The position numbers were made by a program, and so were the translations under genes. Shown piece by piece: positions 1 to 7,110 of a stretch of DNA of 64,000 bases (positions are counted from its first letter, which is position 1; the number at the start of each line of letters is the position of its first letter). Location of the stretch: positions 39,657-103,656 of the forward strand of contig NZ_JAFBIX010000007.1 of the NCBI RefSeq assembly GCF_021531895.1. Reading direction: 5' to 3'. The notes under the pieces are model-generated. The model searched no databases, was not told the DNA's origin, and saw only the letters and a program-made list of their open reading frames with translations. The DNA is from Faecalicatena contorta (GTDB lineage: Bacteria > Bacillota > Clostridia > Lachnospirales > Lachnospiraceae).

Positions 1-446
1 CGGTAGCCAGAACTTACCGAAAGGCTATTGATGATTATCTGGAAGACCCGGAGAAATACAAAGCAAATATGCCATGGTATCTGGATCAGATCTCCAATTG
101 TACTTATCGCCAGTTCACGACAGGGTTCTATTTTGGAAAGCCGAGCGAAGAGAGCCAGATCTATGACAGCAATACGTATGTCAAGGAGTATACTTATCTG
201 GGAATCATCGGCAGTGAAAAGGATGGAATGTATCGGATCGAACAGAGAAATAAGTTTTCAGTCGGAGAGACGATCGAAATCATGAAACCGGATGGCCGCA
301 ACATCGAAGTGACGGTGAGACGAATCGTCGATGAAGATGGAAATGAGCAGGAGAGTGCGCCGCATCCGAAGCAGGTACTGTATATTGACTTTGGAGAAGA
401 GGCAGAACAGTATGATATCCTGAGGCGTGCGGAACCTGAGACTTAG
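1..446 (+). CDS. U32 family peptidase, C-terminal part (cut by window edge)
   Basis: An open frame runs in from the left edge without a start codon (first complete codon at base 3) and ends at 446, so only the last 147 or so residues are visible. The stretch NMPWYLDQISNCTYRQFTTG followed by FYFGKP resembles the end of the U32 peptidase/RlhA-like family, whose members act in collagen degradation or in rRNA and tRNA hydroxylation. The C-terminal portion from about residue 55 (YTYLGIIG, then a run of beta-like segments ending in VLYIDFGEE) fits the small beta-barrel domain found at the end of long U32 proteins. The catalytic domain lies outside the window, so the specific activity cannot be assigned. 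A strong bidirectional terminator follows 25 bases after the stop. Confidence 0.8.
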   Translation, partial: VARTYRKAIDDYLEDPEKYKANMPWYLDQISNCTYRQFTTGFYFGKPSEESQIYDSNTYVKEYTYLGIIGSEKDGMYRIEQRNKFSVGETIEIMKPDGRNIEVTVRRIVDEDGNEQESAPHPKQVLYIDFGEEAEQYDILRRAEPET

Positions 447-471
447 AAGAACTAATGTATGATAGGAATGT

Positions 472-516
472 GAAAGAGCAGAAACCCTTGGAAGGATAAG
501 GTGTTTCTGCTCTTTC
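472..516. terminator. Bidirectional Rho-independent terminator
   Basis: Perfect 14-bp arms (GAAAGAGCAGAAAC at 472-485 and its complement at 503-516) around a 17-base loop, with A-rich and T-rich flanks. It lies between the convergent U32 peptidase and EIIC genes and can serve both. Confidence 0.8.
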
Positions 517-562
517 TTTACATTTCCTGAAATATTTACAATAAATAAGTAATAATTGAGAT

Positions 563-1603
563 TTAGCATTCTGCGTTTGTAGCTTCATTGCCAAGAAGCT
601 CAGCAGCAGGAGTTTTCACACGCTTTTTAAATACCATACTTCCGAGCAATCCAGCTGTTATTCCACCGAGTACAGCAAAGACGAGTGCAAGAATTACTTT
701 TACTGGTGAATTGAAAGCAAATGGTGCCAGAAGTCCAGGGATAGGGGAAGCAGTTCCCGGTGCATTATTGATGATATGGAACGCTGCCGCAGATATTCCG
801 GCAAATCCGCCTCCGAAGAAGTTAGAACAATAGATCGGGATTGGGTTCGCGGTAATAATGTCAGCCTGTGTTAAAGGCTCCAACATCACTGCGATGACAT
901 TGCTTCTGTCACCTAATTTTAATTTTGAGAAAATGATTCCGTTCGTAAAGGATCCGCCGACACAGGCGATGGCAGCAATTCCCATAGCCAGTCCATCCAG
1001 GCTCAACATGGCAGTCAGTGCCATAGAACTGAGTGGAGATGTACAGATCATCTTTATAATACCACCAAGTAAGAATCCCATGACGATCGGAGACTGTTCG
1101 GTTGCAGCAGAGATCGTGCCGCCGATTTTTACTAATGTAGCATTAACCGCAGGGTTCACTGCAAATGCAATAAAACGTGCCATTGGTGCGATTAATAAAG
1201 CACCGCCGATCATGTTAAGACCTTCTGGCAATTTCTTTTCGATGATTGGAGAAACCAGACCAACGATATAGCCTGCAATAAATCCTGGCAAGATTCCGTA
1301 ACCGCCGACAGCGACACCAGCAGTCACTGCAAAGACCGGATTAGCACCCATGGAGATAGGAACCATGATTGCAGCGGCTACGCCGCCAAGACTTCCGGAA
1401 GTTTCACCAACTGTACGGAAGAATTCAAGACCTAACAAGTCGCCAGTGATATATTTGTGAACTGCTTCTACCAAAAATGTGGCAATGGCAGCATTGGCCA
1501 TACCGGACATAGCAAGCTGTCCTTTGGGCATTTTTAGACTGAATAAAGAAAAACCAGCCAATGTGATTAATAATAATCCGACTCCAGATAAAATTGTTAA
1601 CAT
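563..1603 (-). CDS. Orphan PTS EIIC-type membrane transporter
   Basis: A polytopic membrane protein of 346 residues with about ten hydrophobic segments and Gly/Ala-rich loops. It matches the PTS_EIIC_2 type of membrane subunit, often annotated as PTS sugar transporter subunit IIC; the conserved-looking region PIPIYCSNFFGGG is near residue 240. No EIIA or EIIB domain is fused or adjacent, so a normal phosphotransferase role is uncertain and the substrate is unknown. The start at 1603 is chosen because GAGGG lies seven bases upstream; the longer frame to 1687 has no ribosome site. It lies directly downstream of a GlnL-like response regulator gene, separated by a terminator and a repeated GATAC-type motif, so control by that two-component system is likely. 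Confidence 0.75.
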   Translation of the reverse strand: MLTILSGVGLLLITLAGFSLFSLKMPKGQLAMSGMANAAIATFLVEAVHKYITGDLLGLEFFRTVGETSGSLGGVAAAIMVPISMGANPVFAVTAGVAVGGYGILPGFIAGYIVGLVSPIIEKKLPEGLNMIGGALLIAPMARFIAFAVNPAVNATLVKIGGTISAATEQSPIVMGFLLGGIIKMICTSPLSSMALTAMLSLDGLAMGIAAIACVGGSFTNGIIFSKLKLGDRSNVIAVMLEPLTQADIITANPIPIYCSNFFGGGFAGISAAAFHIINNAPGTASPIPGLLAPFAFNSPVKVILALVFAVLGGITAGLLGSMVFKKRVKTPAAELLGNEATNAEC

Positions 1604-1690
1604 AGACATTCCCTCGCATTTCATATTGAATTTTTGAATAAGTTCCGTTTCTCTATTGATATAGTTAATATAATAACGAGACTTCAAAAA

Positions 1691-1708
1691 GTATCAAACG
1701 GTATCAAA
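1691..1708 (-). promoter_or_regulatory. Candidate response-regulator binding repeats
   Basis: On the minus strand the octamer TTTGATAC occurs twice with start points exactly 10 bases apart (1701-1708, then 1691-1698), the spacing of one helical turn. It lies between the response regulator terminator and the EIIC start, about 90-105 bases upstream of the ATG. Direct repeats of this kind are typical of response-regulator dimer sites. That the GlnL-like protein binds here is inferred. Confidence 0.45.
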
Positions 1709-1713
1709 ATAGA

Positions 1714-1775
1714 CGAAAAAAAAGAAGTATCATTAGAAATTTTGTGACATTTCACAAAAATACTCTAATGATACT
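1714..1775 (-). terminator. Terminator after response regulator gene
   Basis: Perfect 12-bp arms (1726-1737 and 1764-1775), with a run of eight T on the minus strand at 1716-1723. A small GTGAAATGTCAC-type stem sits in the loop. It lies just downstream of the response regulator stop. Confidence 0.75.
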
Positions 1776-1810
1776 GTATATAATAACGAAGAAAAATGTC
1801 TTTGAAATTA

Positions 1811-2662
1811 TTAGTGGGACAGACAATATACCACCAAAGCATTCAGAAAGCTCTTGATCTTTACATTTCCATGCTTTTTACTTTTCCCGCGGATATAGTC
1901 CATCTCTTTTCGAACCTGCTCAAAATTATAAAGAGTATTCGAATATTCGGTAAATATTTCATTGCTGTAATCTTCAATTCCTAAGTGGGCCAGATTGACA
2001 AGCCCGGTGTTGACCGTTCGACGGATGCGCTGTTCCATGGATTTGGGTGAATCACTGAACTTGCTGCAAAGTTCATTTAATGTGGTGTCATTCATCTGTT
2101 CTTTATGCTCCATCAGGTATTCTGCAACCAGGGCAATATCTTTGCTTCCAATGTCTCCGATAATACCCAGCTGCTGTAAAACATTGCGGAGTGTAGAAGA
2201 AGATTCGCTGTTTGACGGAAGAGAAGATTCTGGCTTTATCTCTGGCTGCATACCTTCCAGGAATATATTTTGCATCTTGTTCATGGTACGCTGCATGGTA
2301 AGAGAACTACTGACTTTTTTTATGACTGTCTCGACCTCGATACTGTTAAGTGGTTTTTGGATAAAAAATTCAATACCTGCTTCATAGGCGGAAGCTATCA
2401 TATCCTTGGAAGAGACTTGGGAAAGCATGATGTAGGATGCACCAGGAAGTTGGGCTTTTGCATGTTCCACAAAAGTGATTCCATCCATTTTAGGCATTAA
2501 TAAGTCTACGATTACGATGTCCGGCTTGAGTGAAAGCAGATCATCCAAAGCATCCTGACCGTTATCGGCAGAGCCGCAGATGGTACCTAAGTTCCGTTCT
2601 GTAATAATGATTTTTAATATATTTCGGACATTTTGATCATCATCAATTAGGTAGAATTTCAT
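1811..2662 (-). CDS. Response regulator, GlnL/YcbB type
   Basis: 283 residues. The N-terminal receiver domain (about 1-120) has the acidic pocket DDD near residues 7-9, the phospho-acceptor Asp at about 53 (IVDLLMPKMDG) and the conserved Lys in the FIQKPL motif. A linker (about 130-155) leads to a C-terminal YcbB-type DNA-binding domain (about 155-283), as in Bacillus GlnL rather than the usual OmpR or NarL output domains. The ribosome site AAGAGG lies inside the end of the kinase gene, two bases before which the kinase stops, so the pair is translationally coupled. In Bacillus, GlnK/GlnL controls glutamine uptake. Here the neighbour is an EIIC-type transporter, so the signal may differ. Confidence 0.85.
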   Translation of the reverse strand: MKFYLIDDDQNVRNILKIIITERNLGTICGSADNGQDALDDLLSLKPDIVIVDLLMPKMDGITFVEHAKAQLPGASYIMLSQVSSKDMIASAYEAGIEFFIQKPLNSIEVETVIKKVSSSLTMQRTMNKMQNIFLEGMQPEIKPESSLPSNSESSSTLRNVLQQLGIIGDIGSKDIALVAEYLMEHKEQMNDTTLNELCSKFSDSPKSMEQRIRRTVNTGLVNLAHLGIEDYSNEIFTEYSNTLYNFEQVRKEMDYIRGKSKKHGNVKIKSFLNALVVYCLSH

Positions 2663-2664
2663 AA

Positions 2665-3933
2665 TTATGACCTCTTTTCAAGAATTTGTCTGGGAATCTG
2701 AATGGTAAATGTAGTTTTGCCAGGGCGGGAAGTAAGGTCTATCTTTCCATTCAGCTGGTTTTCGACCAGATCTTGTACTAGATTCAGTCCCAATCCTCGA
2801 TTGACTTCCCCAGTTGTAAAATTAATCTTTGTAGAAAATCCAGGATGAAAAACTTCGTTAATATATTCTTCTTTGATACCGGGACCTTGATCGGTAACTT
2901 CAAATGTGCAGAAGTCTGAATTGGAAGTCTGAGATACTAAGATTGTCACACAAGACTCGGTAGCAGCTTCTATAGCATTATTAAATAGATTCCGGAAGAC
3001 AGACATCAGTGCGTATTGCTTGTCTGTATAAAAATTATCGGAACATCTGGCAGATAAGGAAAGTTCTTTTCCCTGTTCTCTTGCTGTCAGAGTGACAGAG
3101 TCTTTTAATAGTGTAAGAAGGTCTTCCAGATACATTCCATCGCTTTGAAATTCCTGGTCAAGCGCTTCAGATATTCCACGTAAGATCAACAAATATTCCT
3201 TTTTGATTTCATGGATATCTTTTGCCACTGACAGAGCAGATGAAGAGATTTCCGGATCTGTGTCAGATGCTTTTAGTTTTTCAAATAATCGATAAGAAGT
3301 GTTCATAGTCTCTTCGATAAGCGAGGTATTCTTGCGCATCCAGACCATTTCCCCATTTAATTTGGATATCAACAGAAGAAGGCGCTTGTAGCGATCTTCA
3401 TGTTCTTGCTGTAAAAGTAATAACTTATATCGATCAAAAATGGTCAGGACGCACCAGATGACCAATGTACGCAGACAAGCGACCAATAAGATACTAAGTT
3501 GTGTCTTAACTGTTAAAGCATCATTTTGCATACGTAAAAAAAGTTCCGTAAAATTTGCTGTGTAGTCAATGAATATCAGTGGCAGAACAACCAATATTCT
3601 TGATAGGGTTCGATTCTTCAGCCAGTGCGTGTACAGGCAGAGAAGAAGACCGTAACAGATGTAAAATCCTGTCTCCGGGAAAAAAGAGGCTATACTTCCA
3701 TCCAGCGTTCCCGATTGAAACCAGTTCATCAGTACACGCAAGGCGAATACGCCAAATGCAGAACAAAAAGTAACGGGAATCAGGGGGAAGTTCTCTGTCA
3801 AAAAGAAAAAGACAGGAATAAAAATAATGGCAATAGAAATCTTAAAATCTGCAATAAAAAGATTCATGCTAAGCTGTGCAGCCAGTATGATAAATATACT
3901 ATAATACAAAGTTTTATTCAGTTTGTGATTCAT
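2665..3933 (-). CDS. Sensor histidine kinase, GlnK/YcbA type
   Basis: 422 residues. The first 170 or so residues form about six hydrophobic segments with no large extracellular loop, so sensing is probably within the membrane. A helical linker follows, then the phospho-acceptor motif KDIHEIKKEY, and a C-terminal HATPase domain with N box (NLFNNAIEA), G1 (DQGPGI), F box (FHPGFSTK) and G2 (GLGL). The DIHEIKK box is characteristic of kinases paired with YcbB-type regulators. The start at 3933 is preferred because GGGG lies six bases upstream; a TTG at 3945 would overlap that site. The gene is divergent from sigK. Confidence 0.85.
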   Translation of the reverse strand: MNHKLNKTLYYSIFIILAAQLSMNLFIADFKISIAIIFIPVFFFLTENFPLIPVTFCSAFGVFALRVLMNWFQSGTLDGSIASFFPETGFYICYGLLLCLYTHWLKNRTLSRILVVLPLIFIDYTANFTELFLRMQNDALTVKTQLSILLVACLRTLVIWCVLTIFDRYKLLLLQQEHEDRYKRLLLLISKLNGEMVWMRKNTSLIEETMNTSYRLFEKLKASDTDPEISSSALSVAKDIHEIKKEYLLILRGISEALDQEFQSDGMYLEDLLTLLKDSVTLTAREQGKELSLSARCSDNFYTDKQYALMSVFRNLFNNAIEAATESCVTILVSQTSNSDFCTFEVTDQGPGIKEEYINEVFHPGFSTKINFTTGEVNRGLGLNLVQDLVENQLNGKIDLTSRPGKTTFTIQIPRQILEKRS

Positions 3934-4028
3934 GACATACCCCAAATCGTCAATATAAATCCATAGTTATTTATATTTACTATAACTTTTTTGGCGCTTT
4001 TTGTATAGAGAAAATTGAATGGAAAAGC

Positions 4029-4056
4029 ACAAAAGAAATTAAATTTACATAAACTA
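4029..4056 (+). promoter_or_regulatory. Candidate sigma-E/sigma-K promoter of sigK
   Basis: The sequence CATAAACTA at 4048-4056 fits the sigma-K -10 consensus CATAnnnTA, with AC at 4029-4030, 17 bases upstream, as the minimal -35. Predicted transcription would start about 20 bases before the TTG start. Sigma-E and sigma-K promoters overlap in consensus, so either polymerase could use it. Confidence 0.5.
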
Positions 4057-4083
4057 TATTAAATACGCTTAGAGGTGCTTTCC

Positions 4084-4701
4084 TTGAAATCATTTCCCCA
4101 ACCCCTCACTGCAGCGGAAGAAAGAGAATATCTGCAAAAATATACGGAGGGTGATCTTGAAGCGAAACATATCTTAGTCGAGCGGAATCTGCGCCTCGTC
4201 GCTCATATCGTGAAAAAATATCAGTCTTATGAAGAAGAGGCGGAAGACCTATTATCCATCGGAACTATTGGACTTATCAAAGCGGTCGTAACATTTAATC
4301 CAGAAAAATGTGTTCGATTAGGGACATATGCGGCACGCTGTATTGAAAATGAAATCTTGATGTATCTTCGGGCCAAAAAAAAATCATCCAAAGAAATATC
4401 CTTGTATGAACCTATAGGAACCGACAGAGAAGGAAATGAAATTCAGCTTTTTGATATTATTGAGACAGAAGAGACAGATGCACATAAAAAAGTAGAACTA
4501 AGTGATGATATTCAGATATTATATGAGCGGGTAGAGTCAGAATTGTCACCAAGAGAAAGACTGGTATTGAAAATGCGGTATGGATTGTATAACGGAGAAG
4601 AGTATACACAGCGGGAGATTGCTAAGCAGTTAGGCATCTCTCGTTCTTATGTTTCAAGAATTGAAAAAAGTGCTATCGAAAAATTGCGAGGATATTTTTA
4701 A
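4084..4701 (+). CDS. sigK: RNA polymerase sigma factor SigK (late mother cell)
   Basis: 205 residues in the sigma-70 layout: region 2 with NLRLVAHIVKKY and [14 protein letters not shown], and region 4 with the helix-turn-helix ending in GISRSYVSRIEKSAIEKLR. The start FPQPLTAAEE aligns with the mature N-terminus of Bacillus sigma-K (FPQPLSSSEE), and only two residues precede it. TTG at 4084 has GAGGTG six bases upstream; the GTG at 4075 overlaps that ribosome site and is rejected. SigK directs coat and cortex gene expression in the mother cell. The gene is uninterrupted, so no skin-type excision is needed. Without a pro-sequence it should not need SpoIVFB cleavage. Confidence 0.9.
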   Translation: MKSFPQPLTAAEEREYLQKYTEGDLEAKHILVERNLRLVAHIVKKYQSYEEEAEDLLSIGTIGLIKAVVTFNPEKCVRLGTYAARCIENEILMYLRAKKKSSKEISLYEPIGTDREGNEIQLFDIIETEETDAHKKVELSDDIQILYERVESELSPRERLVLKMRYGLYNGEEYTQREIAKQLGISRSYVSRIEKSAIEKLRGYF

Positions 4702-4711
4702 AAAGGGACAT

Positions 4712-4750
4712 TGCACTGGGGACGGGGTTTTTGAAAAAACCCCCGTCCCC
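4712..4750. repeat. GGGGACG palindrome (REP-like or terminator)
   Basis: A hairpin with arms GGGGACGGGGTTTTT (4718-4732) and the near-perfect complement ending at 4750, with a one-base bulge and a one-base loop. It begins 11 bases after the sigK stop. TGCA precedes the left arm, as in the related palindrome at 56616-56664. It may terminate sigK transcription. The shared GGGGACG/CGTCCCC arms also suggest a dispersed palindromic element. Confidence 0.6.
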
Positions 4751-4752
4751 GA

Positions 4753-4781
4753 TTCACAAATCCGAAAAGAGATGTTATAAT
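4753..4781 (+). promoter_or_regulatory. Promoter for the FadR-type regulator gene
   Basis: TTCACA at 4753-4758, a 17-base spacer and a perfect TATAAT at 4776-4781, located about 50 bases before the regulator start. Confidence 0.6.
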
Positions 4782-4833
4782 ATGGGATATGTGAAATTTA
4801 TGAGATATTTCGATACGAAAGGTGAATTTATGT

Positions 4834-5550
4834 ATGGGAAGTAACAATCTTTTTGCGGAATTGCCAAAGGGATCTATCTCTGAGATTATTATACAGAGAA
4901 TTACGGATGCTTTGATCAGTGGGGAATTAAAGCCGGGCGATAAGATTCCGACAGAAATTGAATTTAGTGAGAAGCTTGGTGTAAGCCGCAATGCGATCCG
5001 GGAAGCGATTAAGGTGCTGGTCGCATTTGGAGTGTTGGAGATACGGCGTTCAGAAGGAACTTTTGTTGTTGAAGAATATAATAACAAATTATTGGATCCG
5101 TTGTTGTATGGATTGATTTTGTCTGAGCATTCGATGGAGGAACTTCTGGAGGTGAAGATTGCGGTGGCCAATTCAGTGCTGTATCTTGCGATCTTGAATG
5201 CTTCGGATGATGATATCCGTCAGTTGAGACAACTTGGTTTGGAATTTAAACGGATCATGAATGAGGCGCCGGCGGATATTGAGAAGATGTATCAGGCGAG
5301 TAAGCGTTTTAATGAATATTTGAGTGAAATATCTCAGAATAGGATGTTATATCAGTTGGACAGCATTATCCGTAAGATTGCATCATTTACAAGGCACAAA
5401 GCGATAGAAGTGTCGGTTGAGAGAAATCAGCTGAATGCACTCCCGGATAATTATCTGAAAGAGGTAGACATATTGGAAGCGAGAGATAAAAGTGCAATTG
5501 CAGCCTTTATGGATGAAAGATTAAAATTATGGCAGGATTTGCTGTTGTGA
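4834..5550 (+). CDS. GntR/FadR-family transcriptional regulator
   Basis: 238 residues. An N-terminal winged helix (about 1-75) carries the GntR signature GDKIPTEIEFSEKLGVSRNA and a wing ending in GTFVVEE. A helical FCD-type effector domain (about 90-235) follows. FadR-type regulators usually bind a small carboxylate or acyl compound and release a GTnnnAC operator. The start at 4834 has AAAGGTGA eight bases upstream; the GTG at 4822 lies inside that site. It is co-oriented with, and 178 bases upstream of, an aldehyde dehydrogenase-phosphotransbutyrylase-kinase-symporter operon. The intervening palindrome AATGTAGTACATT fits its family operator, so it is probably the local regulator. The ligand is unknown. 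Confidence 0.85.
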   Translation: MGSNNLFAELPKGSISEIIIQRITDALISGELKPGDKIPTEIEFSEKLGVSRNAIREAIKVLVAFGVLEIRRSEGTFVVEEYNNKLLDPLLYGLILSEHSMEELLEVKIAVANSVLYLAILNASDDDIRQLRQLGLEFKRIMNEAPADIEKMYQASKRFNEYLSEISQNRMLYQLDSIIRKIASFTRHKAIEVSVERNQLNALPDNYLKEVDILEARDKSAIAAFMDERLKLWQDLLL

Positions 5551-5584
5551 GAAAGATTGGTAAAAATTTATCAAATACGTTAAA

Positions 5585-5652
5585 ATATCAACAAAATGAG
5601 GTTGTGTTTTTTGTATAGTTTACACAAAAAACCAACCTCATTTTGTTGATAT
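5585..5652. repeat. Long inverted repeat between regulator gene and operon
   Basis: Perfect 20-bp arms (5585-5604 and 5633-5652), with the pairing continuing imperfectly into a 28-base loop of complementary T6 and A6 tracts. The structure could terminate the regulator transcript, and its right end reaches to within eight bases of the operon -35. Such long perfect arms exceed an ordinary terminator, and there is no T-run immediately after the right arm. Confidence 0.7.
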
Positions 5653-5659
5653 ATGCCGA

Positions 5660-5688
5660 TTGAAATAGAACGTACAATGTAGTACATT
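5660..5688 (+). promoter_or_regulatory. Operon promoter with overlapping FadR-type operator
   Basis: TTGAAA at 5660-5665, a 17-base spacer and TACATT at 5683-5688. The perfect 13-base palindrome AATGTAGTACATT at 5676-5688 covers the -10 and contains GTAGTAC, the GTnnnAC core recognised by GntR/FadR proteins. A repressor bound here would block polymerase directly. Confidence 0.6.
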
Positions 5689-5728
5689 AAACATACAATG
5701 ATGGAACGATTTTAAGGAGGCAATAAGA

Positions 5729-7096
5729 ATGGAAGCAAAAGAATATGTATTGGATCTGATTCAAAAAGGAAGAGCAGCACAGCAGGAATTTGAGCAGTTC
5801 TCACAGGAAGATGTAGATAAAGCTGTACGCGCGATCGGAAAAATTATCTATGACAATGGCGAAATGTTGGCAAAGATGGCTGTAGAAGAGACACGTATGG
5901 GAGTCTATGAGGATAAGATTAAAAAGAACAAAGGAAAATCAAAGGCTGTATGGAACAAATTAAAAGGTGTTAAGAGCCGTGGAATTATTGAATACGTGGA
6001 AGAGGAAGGCATTGTAAAAGTTGCAAAGCCAATTGGTGTTATTGGAGCTGTTTCTCCGACAACGAACCCTACCATGACTCCAATGCAGAATGCCATGATC
6101 GCATTGAAGGGGGGTAATGCAATCATCGTCGGACCACATCCACGTGCAAAGAAAACAGGGGTTGAAACTGTAAATCTTATGAGAGAGGCATTAAAGTCTG
6201 TAGGAGCTCCTGAGGATCTGATCCAGATTATCCCAGAACCAACCGTAGAACTGTCTGGCTTGTTGATGTCCGAGTGTGACGCTTGTATTTCTACAGGAGG
6301 TCCAGGAATGGTAAAGGCTGCGTATAAGAGTGGAAAACCGGCATTTGGTGTAGGAGCTGGAAATGTACAGACGCTGGTAGATACAGATGCGGATATTGCA
6401 GCAGTCGCAAAGAAAGTTGCCACAAGCCGTACTTATGATAATGGTGTTCTTTGTACTTGCGAACAGTGTGTACATATCCCGGCATCCAAACATGATGAGA
6501 TGGTAGAAGAACTGGTAAAACAGGGTGCTTATTATATCAACAAACCAGAAGATGTTGAGACACTTCGAAAAGGTCTGTTCCCGAATGGTGTAATCAACAA
6601 AGACGCAGTAGGTGCTTCTGCAACATTTATCGCTGAGCTGGTAGGCCTGGAAGTTCCGGCGGATACAAGATTTTTACTGGTAGAGATTGAAAAATCTGGA
6701 GCAGAAGAGTGCCTTGCAAAAGAAAAACTGTGTCCGGTTCTGGCAATCAACAGCTATGATACCTGGGAAGAAGCAGTAGATAAGGCTGTCACAAACCTGA
6801 AAAATGAAGGAGCAGGCCACAGTGCCGTTGTTCATTCTAATACAAAAGAACATGTCGAGTATGCAGCAGAATTACTTCCGGTATCCCGTATTGGTGTAAA
6901 CATGATCGGTTCTTCCGGACTTGGCGGTGGATTTGACAATGGTCTGAATCCAACAGCAACACTTGGATGCGGAACCTGGGGCAATAACTCCCTCAGCGAG
7001 AACTTATGGTGGAATCATCTTGTAAATATTGCAAGAATCGCATATGTATTGCCAGATAAGCCGATCCCGACAGATGAAGAGATCTGGGCTGAGTAG
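5729..7096 (+). CDS. CoA-acylating aldehyde dehydrogenase (SucD/EutE-like)
   Basis: 455 residues in the aldehyde dehydrogenase superfamily, acylating branch: aldehyde + CoA + NAD(P)+ interconverts with acyl-CoA + NAD(P)H. It resembles succinate-semialdehyde dehydrogenase SucD of Clostridium kluyveri along its length (KMAVEETRMGVYEDKIKKN, GVISPTTNP-type cofactor region, ending EEIWAE). The catalytic Cys is the one in NGVLCTCEQC (near residue 242). No shell-targeting extension precedes the catalytic domain and no microcompartment genes are nearby, unlike PduP or EutE systems. It is first in an operon with ptb, buk and a symporter and has an AAGGAGG ribosome site. The three Cys in NGVLCTCEQC are unusual, since SucD has NGIICSSEQS. 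The substrate is not determinable. Confidence 0.85.
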   Translation: MEAKEYVLDLIQKGRAAQQEFEQFSQEDVDKAVRAIGKIIYDNGEMLAKMAVEETRMGVYEDKIKKNKGKSKAVWNKLKGVKSRGIIEYVEEEGIVKVAKPIGVIGAVSPTTNPTMTPMQNAMIALKGGNAIIVGPHPRAKKTGVETVNLMREALKSVGAPEDLIQIIPEPTVELSGLLMSECDACISTGGPGMVKAAYKSGKPAFGVGAGNVQTLVDTDADIAAVAKKVATSRTYDNGVLCTCEQCVHIPASKHDEMVEELVKQGAYYINKPEDVETLRKGLFPNGVINKDAVGASATFIAELVGLEVPADTRFLLVEIEKSGAEECLAKEKLCPVLAINSYDTWEEAVDKAVTNLKNEGAGHSAVVHSNTKEHVEYAAELLPVSRIGVNMIGSSGLGGGFDNGLNPTATLGCGTWGNNSLSENLWWNHLVNIARIAYVLPDKPIPTDEEIWAE

Positions 7097-7110
7097 ATTG
7101 GAGACATGTT

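Noticed and set aside
4075..4083. GTG start three codons upstream for SigK
   Set aside because: It lies inside the GAGGTG ribosome site of the TTG at 4084. Even if used it adds only three residues and no pro-sequence.
4084..4701. Remnant of a skin-type element in sigK
   Set aside because: The reading frame is continuous, and no recombinase gene or duplicated junction is seen.
4698..5171. 157-residue open frame opposite the FadR-type regulator
   Set aside because: It overlaps the palindrome and the true regulator gene, with no ribosome site and no recognisable family.
5729..7096. Microcompartment-targeted PduP/EutE aldehyde dehydrogenase
   Set aside because: It has no N-terminal encapsulation peptide, and no shell protein genes are in the window.
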